Source of the DNA: Merluccius polli
Lineage: Eukaryota > Chordata > Actinopteri > Gadiformes > Merlucciidae
NCBI GenBank assembly: GCA_030340625.1
Contig: JAOPHQ010004264.1
Location: 631,001-695,000, forward strand
Length of the DNA stretch: 64,000 bases
Direction: 5' to 3'
This document shows, piece after piece, positions 1 to 14,367 of this stretch. The translations under genes were made by a program, and so were the position numbers. The notes beneath the pieces are model-generated. The model did no database searches and was not told the DNA's origin. It saw only the letters and a program-made list of their open reading frames with translations. Numbering within the stretch: the stretch's first letter is position 1; each line of letters opens with the position of its first letter.

Positions 1-39
<39 letters not shown>
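1..39. repeat. (AAT)n microsatellite
   Basis: Uninterrupted trinucleotide AAT array running off the left edge of the window, so its true length is unknown. Confidence 0.95.
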
Positions 40-356
40 TCATAGTTACACTTAGAAAGCAGACAGTTGTTTCCATTGCCCTGCACTATTAGACAAGTGT
101 TCCTTTTTTTCTTTTCCACAGTGTCTGAACAAGAGTGAGTAATTAGTCTGCACTATATTTGTCAGGTTATTATTATAACGGCAGCAGACATGGTAATCGC
201 AGTCTTTCAGTCGGGGGACAGTGCACATAGACATGTATGACTGTCCAGGAAGCTACTGTCTTATTAAAAACATCCTCACTTTCTCTGTGCCAGGCTTTTC
301 AGCAGCTGTGTCACCTTAATCATCCTTACACAGCACTAGATCCACCACCACCCTCC

Positions 357-1951
<1,595 letters not shown>

Positions 1952-2210
1952 GACAGACAGACAGACAGTCATGTACACAGACAGGCAGGCATGTAGACAG
2001 ACAGACAGACAGATGGGTATACAGACAGACAGTGATGTAGAAAGACAGGTATACAGAGACATACAGACAGGCATGTAGACCGACAGACAGACAGACAGGT
2101 ATACAGAGACAGACAGACGGGGATGTGGACAGACAGAAAGACATACAGGAAGGGATGTAGACGGACACACAGACAGATGGATGGGCAGACAAAGGCGCAG
2201 ACACACAGCT
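1952..2210. repeat. Degenerate (CAGA)n array
   Basis: Tetranucleotide CAGA units interrupted by ATGTA/GGTATA variants, giving a loose higher-order repeat (CAGACAG...GCATGTAGACAG). It is followed at about 2376-2415 by a short CA/CG-rich tract. Confidence 0.85.
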
Positions 2211-3797
2211 AGAACACAAGCCTGTGTTCACCTGAGATTGAGAGAGCCTTGGAGTGACTGATTGAATCATCACACGCCGCTAATGACCATTTTATGCTCA
2301 TAATAACATCACTGTTTTTGGAAGCACTTTCATGATTAATCGACCCCCTCCCCTCCCCCACACCGTCATCACCACGCACACGCACACGGACGCACATGCA
2401 CACGCACGCACACACGTCTGTTTTGAAGCGTGGGTTGGACATGGTTAAATAACAGCTTATGAAATATAGACCATCTAGAAATATACCGCAGGATTATTTC
2501 AACAGAGGAAGCCCAAGTGGTGACACATATACGGGACGGGGAACAAACAGTGGATTTTATGTTTACCTAGAGAGATGAAAAACACTAGACGACGTTGGCC
2601 CACACTGCCCCCAAGGTTTCTCTCCATTTATAATGGTTTTTTTCTCTCACCAATGGATTTGTCCTGCACCTTCGCTGCACTACTGTGGAGAACAGGGTCT
2701 TTCCCATTGTGTTTCTTTTTCATTTTCTGCATCGTGTTTCTTTTTATCGTACTGTTTCTCTAGAGGAGGGGGGGGGGAGTCTTATATAAGCCCGCTGGGG
2801 TTTCTGTCCATCTCCTGCACTTGTCTCTGGGACAGAAACACGATTGGATGCTTGTATGCACTTCATTTTTTCTTTTGCCCTTTGATCACCAAATGCGGGG
2901 TAGGCCTAATGTTGCACGTTCTGTCATTTGTGTTTGTGTGTGTATTTTACCCCGTGCTGTACTGTACCTCTTGGCCGGGTCACCCCTGCAAAATTGATTT
3001 GTAATCTCAACGTGTTCAGCCTGGATAAGTAAATGCTTAAATTAACGAAAGAAATAATTGTATGTTCTTTTTTTGAATATGTATTTTTATTGTGTTCCTT
3101 TTGTTGTGCAAATAAATAAAAACAAACAAAAAATGGAATCGTCCACTTTTTCCCCCCCATTTTTTTACAGAAGGGGAGGAGAGAGGGTGAGGATGAGGGA
3201 GGAGCGAGGGAGACATGAGACTGAACGGGGCCGATCCCAGGAAGAGAGGAAGGCCGCCGCGCCACGTGCGCCTTCTGTGACGATCACAAGCATCCTGAGC
3301 TGACTGTAATCCAACAGGACTGTCGCGGCTCATGAAAAAATCATGTCGTATAATCAAATCCAAGTAAAAACTCTGTGCGGGGCCTCGTGGGAGTCTCCGC
3401 CCGCCCTGAATATTTCATGTAATGGAGGTTCTCGCCACCGCAAAGACTCTCAACAGTTCAGGATCGCGTGCAAATATTGACTGTTGTGCGGGGGGCCGAA
3501 GGGGGCCACGCGAGGCGAGCAGTGCCACCGAGCCTGAGTGAGTTTTATAAATAATGCTAATCACATGTGACATCCCTCACAGCACACACAGCAGGGGGGG
3601 TGCTCACGGTGATTCACATCGCTGGATGGACCGTACTGAGTGCAGTATAGACACAAGTGGTAGAGGGACACTGCTTGAGATGGCAGCAGAGAGAGAGAGA
3701 GACAGAGACTGAGATAGAATGAGACTGAGATAGACATAGACAGAGAGGGGAGGGAAGGGGAGAGAAAGGAAGAGATATAGTGAGATAAATAAAATAG
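2211..3797. other. No gene recognised; GC-rich patch
   Basis: Mostly AT-rich. The stretch 3220-3540 is noticeably richer in GC and CpG (GCCGCCGCGCC near 3252), followed by a GA-rich tract at about 3690-3780. No splice-bounded coding exon could be supported. A regulatory or CpG-island role is possible but undemonstrated. Confidence 0.35.
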
Positions 3798-4030
3798 TCT
3801 AGTCACCATACTACAATTGGGTAAAATTCTTCAGTGATTTCCTTAGATAGATCTAAAAATTTGTCAAAATTGGGCTTTTCAACCATCTCCAGGGGTTGAT
3901 CCCCCCCCGGACCCCCCCTACAATCATTACTATACGAGCTAAGCCACAACCTTTTAGGTTGGCAATTGGGAGAGAAGCGATTGGTTTTTTCATCTTATTT
4001 GGAGACCCCCCAAAAGCCAGGTAGTCATTT
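3798..4030. repeat. Unnamed dispersed repeat, copy 1
   Basis: This stretch aligns by eye, in the opposite orientation, with 18088-18313. Shared blocks include TCTAGTCA, TTCAGTGATTT, GGACCCCCCTACAAT, GGCAATTG.GAGAGAAGC and CAAAAGCCAGGTAGT. No coding potential is seen. It is probably a non-autonomous transposon, but I cannot name the family. Confidence 0.6.
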
Positions 4031-4075
4031 GGAAACTGGTTCCCCCCAACCCCCCATGTTGAAGTGAAACCTAGG

Positions 4076-5454
4076 CCCTTGGGACCTGGTATATTGTATC
4101 CAGATATTCAGGCGTGTGTAGGACCAACTGCACTCCAAGCCTAACCCCCTCCTTCACTTACCATTCAAATGATCGCCTTTTCAGGGTTTAATATACATTT
4201 ACTATATACGAAGATTTTCTCATTCCAATTTCCACACTATGCACATGCACATGCAGATTTATTGCTGAATACATTGAGCTGAATGGTTTCTAAGATTAGG
4301 TCGGTGTGTAAACAATCACATGAATGGCGTATTATGCATGTAATGAGGTTAGGGACATACCATTCAGACTACACAGACAATGTGCTTATATGTGTGTGCT
4401 TGCGTTTAGCATTTTTTGGGGTTGGGATCAAGTCACCTGAGACACTTTTTATTGCCATGTGTAAACAAGGTCTGGGGTTTAAGTACACTGATTTTTTTTA
4501 TCACCACCTTCCAGAAAAGACATGTCTCCCCGGGACTTTGGAGTTGCAGAATTTGTTGGGCTGAAATGTTAACAAAAAAACAACTTGTTATAGCACAGCA
4601 TCCTTTTAGTGATGGTCTTTTGATTCAACCTTATTTGCATATAAGGGGAAGGACATTAACCAACACACATGCACACACATAAACACACACACACACACGA
4701 GGGGGAGACGTTCACAGCGTTTTTCCCTCTGCAAGTGGACATTGGCAATTATAGTGCAATGAAGTGTGGCTTTAGTCAGACGGTGTGAAAAGCAAACTGC
4801 TTCCTCGTGCTGGTAATGCCGCGAGTGGTGCCACCCGCATGCATTATCTGTTCCGTTCAGACGTGGTAATTGAGGCTCAATGGTGTTATGAGTCTGGCTG
4901 AGAGGCTAATAAATGCATCTCCTCGCGGCTAGTGGCGAAATCTGATCCCGTCTGCACATATTTACTATGGGCCTCCCCGCCGCCGGTGCCAGGAAGCCTG
5001 CGCATTTACGCCCAGCTCATCAACTGACTGTTTATCCTGCCAAGTGAGGATGGTGAAGAAAAGAAAAAGATATCAGCCATAAATTCTCGTAATTAGATGA
5101 AGTGCAAGGATGGGGGCGGGGTCTTCAGATCCCACATTTCGATCAGCCCCATAGCTATGGGTTAGTAGGGGCCTACTCTACCTACCAGCAGGTTCAGGGA
5201 GCCGTTAACATCGCTTCGTATGGCGATGATAACGATATTACTAGGCATCATACCAGCGACGTACGTTTATGTATTTCCAGACACAATTACATTTGGTTAC
5301 GCCATCGATAGTGGTGTAGTAGTAGATAGTAGTGCTCTTCAGGGGTAGGTCGTTAGGTCAAAGCGAGGGAAAGGGCTGAACTAATCGGATCCTAGATGTT
5401 TCCTAATGCTGATTGAGAAGAGGAACATGTCAAGTCAAACAGTAGTGTCAAGTC
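4076..5454. other. No gene recognised; possible conserved noncoding segment
   Basis: The segment 4790-5060 is complex, non-repetitive and balanced in composition, with homeodomain-like TAATAAATGC and GGTAATTGAGG words. It resembles vertebrate conserved noncoding elements in texture. There is no open frame with splice sites. Confidence 0.25.
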
Positions 5455-5650
5455 GATCAAGTCAAGTCAATTTTATTAGTATAGCCCTTAATCACAGTCA
5501 CGGTCTCAAAGGGCTTTACAGGCCATATATTTATGACACCCCCTAACCCCAGCCCCCAAAGGGCAAAAAACTTCCTTAATTATCAAGGAAGAAACCTTGA
5601 GAAGGAACCCAGAGTGGGGGATCCCTCCTTCCAAGGACGGTTAGGAGTGC
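5455..5650. repeat. Teleost interspersed repeat (CAAGTCAAGTCAATTTTATT type)
   Basis: It begins with repeated CAAGTCAAGTCAA, then TATAGCCC..., AAAGGGCTTTACAGG and GAAACCTTGAGAAGGAACC. This succession of blocks is seen very often in fish genomes as a high-copy interspersed repeat. The assignment rests on pattern memory. The exact family name and orientation are not established. Confidence 0.6.
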
Positions 5651-6504
5651 AATGGGTGCCATAATTGATACACATAGTAGTATTACAGATAGCAGCAGAC
5701 AACAACAAAACAAGTCCATGGTAGCTGGTAGCTAATGCTTTGTATAAGACCTTGGGTGGAGATAGTTTGTGTTTTAAACTATGAAGTTCAGGGATGGGGG
5801 AGGCGGGGGTAGGGGGGTGTGAATGCCATCGCATCACATGACAAACTGAGATTGCAGGCATTGTCACACCCATCGTTCCTTTGGGCGAGACTCCTTATCT
5901 GTGTTGGACGCTGAGGCCACCAGCAGACAGTGATAGCGGTGCTTCAGTCCAACGTGAAACGCACCACCATGTGTCCACATGCTCTTCTCAGTGTGAATCC
6001 TGTGTCCCGTGTTGACCTTTCAACATGTTTAGCCTGCACTTAACTTTCCAAAACAGTTACAGTGTGTATAATCTGATTGTACATGTGTTTACTTGTGTAC
6101 CTTTTAAGTTAACTGCGCAAACTCCCTAGGTGTGAGAGTGTAAAATGGACTCAGGGCGACATGTTTAGACAACAGTGGGAAAGCACACACAGATTTGCAG
6201 ACAGCAGTTTATCTGTAATTAGTTTTAGAGGTTGCACAAACAGAAAGGTGAACTTTTTACAATATTTATTTAGGCTTAAAATGTAATTTATGTAGAAGAT
6301 AATCAGGGGAAAAGTTGATACTGCTATTATATATATTTTTTTGTTTGACAATACAGTTTTTGTCTCGTTTCTTTTTTTACATGGCATTCCAGGGATGGAA
6401 TATGACATGAATATTCAATATACTCAGTATTTCAATATACACTACATGAGTATATTGACATATCTGTAAATATGACATTTGTATTCAATATAATCATGAT
6501 GAAT
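5651..6504. other. No gene recognised
   Basis: AT-rich DNA. Near 6400-6500 there is a loose direct repetition of TATGACAT..ATTCAATATA. Nothing else stands out. Confidence 0.45.
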
Positions 6505-6950
6505 CACCCAGTATCACGGCTTGCGCAGGGAATTGGACTGAAATGCAGAGGTCAGACGCGGGGTTGGTGCAAAGGACGCTTTACTTTGTCAAAACAGGCA
6601 GACAGAAACAAACCTACAACAAACAAGGAACCGACAAGCTGGGGCAGAAACTCGGGAACTTAAATACATGGGACACAGGTGAACAGAATTACTAATAAAC
6701 ACAGGTGACAAACATTACAATTACGACACAATGGAAAAAAACAGGCAGTGAGTGGGGTTGGGACAGGATCGTTAGAGTAGCCCCCACCCCCCTCCTCAAG
6801 GCTGTGGTGGAGGCTCCCAGGGACTTGGACCGTCCGAGGGACTTGGACCGTCCGAGGGACTTGGACCGTCATCGGTCCGACTTGGTTATGGCAGAGCTTC
6901 AATGTAGCCTAAAAGCACATGGCTCCCATAGTATGAGAGTAGGCCTATTT
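6505..6950 (-). mobile_element. LTR-like interspersed repeat fragment with an 18-bp tandem repeat
   Basis: Read on the minus strand, the segment shows CCTGTTTTGACAAAGTAAAG, then CTCTGCATTTCAGTCC and ends near CCGTGATA. This resembles the end regions of fish LTR retroelements. At 6820-6870 the unit GGGACTTGGACCGTCCGA (18 bp) occurs two full times plus a partial third copy. No protein-coding part is present. It abuts the LINE remnant on the right, so the two may be nested insertions. Confidence 0.4.
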
Positions 6951-8520
6951 GCTTTGTGATAATTGGAACCATAAGTGGTCTGAACATTGTGCAAAGTTTT
7001 GATGAAATTGCACGGCAGGACTAGTGCTATTCACCCGCTTTTGTGGGTGACAGATCATCATAAAAGGAAAAAAGACTTTCCCTGGAGAAGTCTGGTGTGC
7101 ATTAGAAATTGGCTTTTTAATCTCAAACAAATGAAAAAGCAAATCATTTAGTTCCTCTGTATCTTTCCTTCTTCCCAATATTTCTATACTCTCTCTTACC
7201 TTCTTATCTCTACACTGCCTTATATCGGGTGCCAGGTGCTCTGAGCTATGCACCTTAAGATGATGTTTTAAGATGTTTTAACCAATTATTTTCCACGTTA
7301 TTTATTACAGCCTTATCCAGAGTATATAATACAGGCAATTCATAATTTCTCCTTCTCCCTCCCATTTTCCTAATCATCCACCACACATGGGCTAATTGTG
7401 TCTCCCTCCGTATACTATTACACTAATGCCTCAATATGTTCGCTTTGCCATTCTTATTACTTTTTGAACTATTGCCTGAGCCTTTTTATACTCAATCAGT
7501 TTCTCTTAAGAATGATGCCTTTTTATTTGTCTAAATGCACCGTTTCTAACTCTAACTCTTGCTTTCTTACAGCCATCATCCCATTACGGTACACTTTTAG
7601 TCCGACTACCACCTTTATTCACAGGTATTGTCTCCTTTGCTGTCTGTATTATTATGTTAACTCATTCATCATTATACTTTTCTACCTCTTACTCTTGAAG
7701 AATTACCTTCCACAATTACACCTCCCACTTGGCTTCTTTCAATTACCATTTCCATCTTGTTATAGTTGTACTGATCCTCGGTTGATCTTTATTTGCTGTA
7801 TCTTTGCTGCTCTCTTACTGGCCTCACAGCCTCCGTATGCAGAGCAACATTTTAGCTTAGCTCATTCGTCACATTTTCCATACTCATGTTCCCATGCACA
7901 CTGCCACATCTTTGCTTGCTCTCTCTATTGCTGCAATGTGTCCATACTTTTGACCTTTGAAACATCTGAGTGGTGGTCTGACATAGTTCATGTAGGCCTA
8001 CCCTACATACAAGGGTAATCCCTCTTCATCAAAATGGATCATAATGGAAAGACTGTCTTGTTTCTCTCAGTTTCTATTCATTTTCAGACGTTTTGCTTCT
8101 TTAACATTTGTACCCGATACATATTTTCATTGTTTAATTAATTAATCCACGGATATACCTGTTGCAATTCCCTTGATAACTCCTCTATCCCCATCTCTCT
8201 TTCCCAGTATAGAGCACTTCACTTTCTTTCCATCTATTTTGGTAACTCTGATCGCTTTTTCTTGTTGATTTGCATCTTTACATATAATCAGAATATTTCT
8301 AGAATATTACTAGCTATGAACTATGTTAAACTATGTTTATTGACTTTTTGAAACAAAGCTCCATCCCGCGTTAACTTTACAATTACCTTGTACTCGAAAC
8401 GGCAACTTCCTCAAGGTCGTGTTACTTTCATTATCCGTTTCATCGGAGGTTGTTGTACTAACCTGCTGCTTGTTCCTCTCACGTTTTGGCTGTCACACTT
8501 CTCTCTGCCATCCCCTCCCC
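6950..8520 (-). pseudogene. Decayed I-clade LINE: ORF1 zinc-knuckle protein joined to RT-ORF fragment
   Basis: Conceptual minus-strand reading with frameshifts and stops recovers a non-LTR retrotransposon of the I-like group. From about 8330 to 7983 the ORF1 region reads QQEKAIRVTKIDGKKVKCS, then RGVIKGIATGISVD and VKEAKRLK. Next comes a CCHC-type knuckle near 7982-7870 (PPLRCFKGQKYGHIAAI) and then AYGGCEASKRAAKIQQIK. After only about 200 bases the reading continues with VPWWDDGCKKA, QIKRHHS, YKKAQAIVQKVIRMAKRTYW and, from about 7260, KVHSSEHLAPDIRQCRD and TSPGK, matching the start of the RT ORF. Most of the endonuclease domain is missing. The RT catalytic core (FADD-type) is not reached. The element is dead: there are multiple stops, and the first knuckle has G in place of a Cys. 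The clade assignment is from recalled family resemblance. Confidence 0.75.
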
Positions 8521-8614
8521 ACACTCCAGCCAGCCAGTCTGCCACCTTCTCCCCGACTAAAGCACCATGTCTAATGACACGACTGAGCTTATCCTAGTCT
8601 CCCTGGCAAAGGGG

Positions 8615-8985
8615 GTTGATCACTCACAGCCCTTTTCCACCAACATGGAACGGCTGCCATTACGGTTTGCGCCCCTAATTTCGAACTGTTCAGAGCATTT
8701 TGACCAAAAATAAATTGGTTCGAAACCTGAAATTTGGTTCCCAGCTGGAGCATATAATTAGCAGGTTTTTCTTGACCTGAAGCGCAAACCGTGATGTCAT
8801 CAGTGGCCGTGTCGTATGCTACAGGTTGGAAGAGATTCAATTGAGAAATTGTCTGAAAAAAAGAGCGTGCAGTGGTCTGCCAATTAAATCCAATGCTTTC
8901 AGTATCCTAAAACGAACCGGTTCAAGAACCAGAGCTAATTTAGTGAAAAAAGGTTCAATGTCAAACTGCGTTCAAACTGAACACA
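8615..8985. mobile_element. Probable non-autonomous hAT-like element
   Basis: The left part reads CCCTTTTCCACCAACATGG and the right part carries ACGAACCGGTTCAAGAACC and AAAAAAGGTTC. Such blocks occur at the ends of common fish hAT-type non-autonomous elements. Internally GGTTTGCGC (about 8660) and GCGCAAACC (about 8780) are inverted. No coding remnant is seen. Boundaries are approximate. Confidence 0.35.
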
Positions 8986-9767
8986 AGGGTAGTTTTCTGT
9001 CGGTCTTTCACAAACAGTGACTGCATGTAGAACTGCAAAAATGTTTCCTTTTATTTCACTTAATCTATGGTCTCACTGTACACACTTGTTGCTCCTATTT
9101 CCCTGTCACAAATATCCCTTTTTCACTTGGGACTAAAACTATTTTGGAGATTGTGGTTTTCTTCTGTAAAAGGAGGTGGCAGGTTAAGACAAATGAGAGA
9201 GAGGCACGCCTTTGGCAAAATGTATTGCTCACGAAGCTCAACTCTGGGAGGGAATGCACTTTGCCCTATCCGGACAGTAATTGCATCATCAATTATACAG
9301 TTAAACGGTTTTCAAGACACCAGATGATATGGTCGCTATTAACCTCAACTGATCCTGACCAAGGTGAATGCTACATTTCTGGAGTATGACAAACGTGCAG
9401 TCAAGACACACACACAAGCACGCACACACACACACACACACACACACATGCACACTTACACAAAAACTAAAACAAAGATAATTTATTTACTATGGAGTTC
9501 ATACATATTCTTAATTAAGGTCAGTTCTACAATATCTCATCCATTTATTATTGATTACATCACATTGTCTTTTATAGAATTTCCTTTTCCTTCCACTGAA
9601 TGTTTTGTGTCACCAAACATGTTTCTCTTTTACACTTTTATCCTTGGCTTTAATTTATCTCCAGGTAAAATGTGTACAATTGAGCCCCCAGCCCCTGTAT
9701 TGACTCTAGTTGATTTTTGTCCATCATCCCATTTCTAGACAAATCCTAACATTTTGCTCATCCAACA
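8986..9767. other. No gene recognised; short CA tract
   Basis: Contains an interrupted (CA)n tract at about 9405-9462. The rest is AT-rich and has no recognisable gene. Confidence 0.45.
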
Positions 9768-9769
9768 TT

Positions 9770-9819
<50 letters not shown>

Positions 9820-9874
9820 TTTCTTTCTTTCGTTCTTTCGTTCTTTCGTTGTTTCTTTCTTTCGTTCTTTCTTT
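9768..9874. repeat. (TTTC)n microsatellite with TTCG variants
   Basis: A perfect CTTT array up to about 9815, then a decaying tail in which TTCG and TTTG units interrupt the pattern. The 3' part therefore looks older or subject to CpG-type substitution. Confidence 0.95.
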
Positions 9875-12168
9875 GAGAAATCAATAACGTCTCCAGCCCA
9901 GGTTCTTTAATGTATCTCTGTACGGTTCACTTTCTCTTGTTGTTTCTCTCCCCCATTCATTTTCTATCATTCCTGCAGTCTCACAGTGCAAGGGTTTGTG
10001 TGTGTGTGTGTATGTATTGTGTTTGCTTCAGATACTCCCTTCCTACTCCCAGTTCTGAAATTAATATATTTGCGCGTTATCTGAAAAACACATGCATATT
10101 TCTCGGGTTATTTCCTCCACCTAGAATTCATATTATGACACGTCTTAATCATTAAGCAGCAGTTGAAAAAAACTATTTTTGTGTACCTTCACAAAAAACA
10201 TGCCTGAGTGTGTACATCCGTATGTGTGTGTGTTTATATTAAAATGTACTTCTGGAAATGAATCTTTTTGCTTCATCTACCTTTGGGGACTGAATGGTCC
10301 TGATCCCACTGTGTACCGAGCCGCCATCCACATGGGGTCTGAAAGTGAATATGAAGTCCCCAGGGCCCAGCCTGGAGCCTGCTACCGTGCGGAGTGGAGG
10401 CTGCCATGCAGACGCCTGTTCATTTCATAAATGTTTTTTGTAGTTTTACTGCGCTCCCTTCCCAATAGTACAACACAGTCAAAAGCATAGATGTTGTGGA
10501 ATTTTGCTGCACTTTGTTTTATTTTAGTTTCACCCCATTGTGAGGATTTCGGTTAAGCATAACATTGCAGCACTGTTTTGAGTGTGTTCTGAGTGTGGTG
10601 GTAGTTGCACAGGTCTTGCGGTGTCATCATATAACACGGGACCAAGCAATTTCCCATTACCTCTCTTCTCCCGCACTCACATGGTTCCACCACTCTCCGT
10701 GTCAACGTTGGGGCCTTCCACCGCACCATAAATATGGTTGAGTCCACTGGGCTCAACCATATGTCATCCTTCTTGCCATCCGGGCTCCACATTTTTAAGT
10801 ATATATCTCTTTAAAAAAATGGCGTGTTCACACCACGCCACATACAAAGTCAAAGACTTTGCAAAGACGTGAAGGATGCAACACGAATGGTGTGAACGAC
10901 ACAAAATACGAAAAATTTGAACTCGCACAAACAGTTTGTACAAGTTGAGATTTTTCATCTGTGTGGAAAATTTGCGTCGCCAGAACCACAAGTTGGCACA
11001 AATGTTCCCATGGTCAAACTTGCACAAGTAACGCGAGGTGAAAATGTGCTTTGTGTTCGTTGTGAACACAGAGTAAGACCGTATCGTGAGTTTTTTTGCA
11101 ACTGTTGGGTCGATTTTCATTTGAAAAAAAGTTAATATTGCTTATTTAATTTCAATACTTCATGGTCTCTTGATCAGCAGCATTATTTGAACATACAAAA
11201 CATAATATTTTTGTAATATGTCCAAGAGTGAGTGGAGACGAGAGCGCTTGCGAGAGAGAGACCTCCCTCTGGTCTCTGTGAGCCTTGGCCTCATCCCGAT
11301 TACAACCACGAATCAATGTTACTCCACATCGACGTAAATTGAAACCATCTTTCTATTGACTTGTCACCAATTTAATTTCTTCAACTACATGGGTCAGAGA
11401 GAGGCCACCTAAGACATTTTCACATTTTCACAGCTCGCACTCACTTTGACACACCATTATCCCCTTGACTTAATACATGGTATCCCTTTTGACCCCACCC
11501 CTACAGACACAGACACATAGACACAGGCACACACACACACACACACATACAGATGCCTCTCTTGTCTTGCTGGTTTTCTGTTTCTCTATGACCTGTCTGC
11601 TTTCCCTAGCGATGCCCTACTCAGTATTTAAATTCTCAAAATGTCAAGGTGTCGTCCACTACCCATATATCCATCCATCCATCCATAGCGCCCATCATCC
11701 ACCTATTCATCCATCCATCAGTATCTTCCCTATATTTGTCGTTTTTCCCAAAGGGTAAGTAAACCCCCATTTTAGCAGTCATAACAGTTATAAAGGTTTT
11801 AGAAAAAAGTCACATTGGGTTCCATAGGTCTCCCAATTTCCTGTTAACAACTTTCTACATTTTAGTAAAAAATAACAGAGAAGTGTCCACCAACAGCGTT
11901 TTCAACTGAAACAAGTGATTTTGGGTGTTACTTACACTTTAAGCACCCTCTTGTATGTGTTATTTCTTGTGTTTATTACCCCCATCTTCACTTCAGTATT
12001 TCATTTCATTTCCTCTATTACACTAAATGCTGTTATTCTGTTTTCTGTAAGGGTAGGTTATGTTTTAGACTGAGGAACTGTATGCTGTAATTAAGAGTTG
12101 CATTTAGAGAGACACCTACAAGTAACACTACACACGTGTCTTATTTCTCAAGATCCGCTTTGCCGATA
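9875..12168. other. No gene recognised; possible degraded DNA transposon at 10815-11060
   Basis: The block 10815-11060 begins with GCGTGTTCACACCACGCC and contains GGTGTGAACGACACAAA. It also has repeated CACAAGTTGGCACAA-like words. It looks like a degraded interspersed repeat of unknown family. (CATC)n-like and CA tracts occur at 11503-11548 and 11670-11720. No gene is supported. Confidence 0.35.
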
Positions 12169-12192
12169 CACACTGCACACACACACACACAC

Positions 12193-12291
<99 letters not shown>

Positions 12292-12378
12292 TTCACTCTA
12301 ACCTATACACACAAAGCCCCATAGAGATACACACACACACACACACACACATACTTCACTCTATCCTGTACACACGAA

Positions 12379-12414
<36 letters not shown>
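12169..12414. repeat. Cluster of (CA)n arrays
   Basis: Three CA arrays (about 12175-12289, 12331-12351 and 12380-12413) are separated by related spacers (CTTCACTCTAACCTATACACAC versus CTTCACTCTATCCTGTACACAC). The whole is therefore a small duplicated unit and not three independent microsatellites. Confidence 0.9.
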
Positions 12415-12415
<1 letters not shown>

Positions 12416-13262
12416 GATGCACGTGTTGACCTCGAAGTGCACAGACCTGTCCTGGCCGGATGTTCAAAGTGCTGGAGCAGAATACAGCAGAGTGTATTTC
12501 AAACCTGTATTTTGTTTGGAGTGCAGGGAGCACAGTCGCCAAGGTTATGTGTGGGCGGTTCTTCTACTGATGATCTTATGTGGACCCGTGCAGGGAGGAC
12601 GCCCTCTGGATACTCCCAGCTATCCTCTTTATAATTATGAGCCTCCACACTAAACCCCCTTCATGGCTAAGCTGGCTGCGGACAATGGGAAATGCTGACG
12701 ATTCAGTCCACACTGGAAAGGTTTCCCACCGTAATATTAATACCACTACTACTAACCCTAAACATATAGACATACGGTAAGATAAGATAGGACTATGTTA
12801 ATCCCATACCGAAATTCACTCACGACATGTACCTCATGTGCCTTGACGTGCTGTTTTATATGCCACTGATAATGTGTGGCGTATGTGTTTACGGTTGATT
12901 GTCGACAGAATGGTTGTAAAAAGGGCAGAGCTGTCCCTTCGATCATTTCCTCATTTTCATTTTACTATAACTATATCTAACACCATTGATTTATTAACAT
13001 AAAACAAGGTGAACAAATCTTGAAACATGACGATGCTGCTGCACCATGGACACACACATGAACACACACACACACACAGTTCCATGCACAAACCTTCCCA
13101 GCATTCGTATGTTCCCGGGGAGGGCAGGCTGTGCTGTAGGAGGTGACCAAGATCAATCTTCAAAAATGGGGGAAAAAAATTATAGTCCAATGACCTTGAC
13201 ACTCCATTCCTTCGGGTCAATACACCATCATTGCATATATGATGGTCTCTGACGGGGAGGGG
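12415..13262. other. No gene recognised
   Basis: Ordinary intergenic DNA. A short CA tract lies at about 13056-13078. Open frames here are short and show no splice-bounded coding signal. Confidence 0.4.
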
Positions 13263-13700
13263 AGAGAGAGTGTGTGTGTGTGTGTGTGTTGTGGGGTCTA
13301 AAAGCACTGACTGGAATGCACTGCACCAACAAAACCTCAACACTTTGGACAGCACTCCTGGCATCTCTCCCCCCCCCCCCCCCCACACACACACACACGC
13401 AAAGACAGGCACGTACGCACACACACACACACTGCATGCAGACAGGCACGCACAGAAACACACACAGACAGGTATGTACGCACGCACACACACACTCATG
13501 CATGCAGACAGAAACACACACACAGACAGGTACGTACGCACGCACACACACACACACACACACACGCATGCAGACAGGCACGCACAGAAACACATACAGA
13601 CACACACACACATTCAGACAGACATGCACGGACACTCACACACACATGCAGACAGGCACGCACAGAAACACAGACACACACACACACACACACACACAAT
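13263..13700. repeat. CA/CAGA minisatellite with poly-C tract
   Basis: A GT tract (13270-13289) and a poly-C run (about 13371-13384) precede an array. In the array a unit of roughly 65-75 bases recurs about four times: GCATGCAGACAGGCACGCAC, AGAAACACA, CAGACAGGTACGTACGCAC, then (CA)n. Long frames across it are low-complexity Thr/His or Cys/Val artefacts. Confidence 0.85.
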
Positions 13701-13704
13701 GTGT

Positions 13705-14294
13705 CTGCTCGGTATAGTAGATCTTAATCATGTGGAAATCTGTTATTTATAATCCAAACATTAATATTTGTAATTAAATATTAGTTGTCATGTGTGCAGT
13801 TGTATTCTTCCTTTACCATTCTTTAATTCCCATGACCTATTTATGATATGAGCTTTGATTTTGTTTAAACAACATCTATCAAATCATGCACGCATGAACC
13901 ATCTTAAATGGACTTAATGTAATCAATTATAAATAATGATACACATTAATGAGTCAGTTGTGAAGACTTGCCCTCCATTCACTTACACAAATACATCTGT
14001 AAATATAACATTATTCATTTATTTATTTGCAACAAATAAAAAAAAACACATTTTTTGAGCTGCTTCATCTTTGTACAACATCTGTCTTCTTTGTGTGACG
14101 AAATACATATATGAACAGCATTCAATAGCAAATTGTGAATTTCTATAATGATGTTATAGTTGATGTTGTGTGGTTTAGGATACTCAAAGACAGAAAAGTC
14201 AATTTTGTGTTCAATTTAAGTGTAAAAACCTCGGCAAACCGCTAGATAAGATTGACCGCTCTGCGGCAGGCGGGTCTTCTGAGGAAGTCTTAAT

Positions 14295-14299
<5 letters not shown>
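13705..14299. other. No gene recognised
   Basis: AT-rich DNA with no recognised feature. Confidence 0.45.

Positions 14300-14364
<65 letters not shown>
14300..14364. repeat. (CT)n microsatellite
   Basis: Perfect CT dinucleotide array of about 65 bases. Confidence 0.97.

Positions 14365-14367
<3 letters not shown>

Noticed and set aside
1952..2210. CAGA array considered as a CRISPR-like repeat
   Set aside because: The units are 4 bases long with no fixed-length spacers, and the genome is a vertebrate.
7398..8018. 206-codon plus-strand frame, the longest in the first 10 kb
   Set aside because: It is the antisense of the I-clade LINE remnant. Its composition is hydrophobic and Cys/Tyr-rich with no domain.
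13228..13752. Frames of 135-218 codons in the CA/CAGA minisatellite
   Set aside because: They are low-complexity translations of a tandem repeat, present on both strands.
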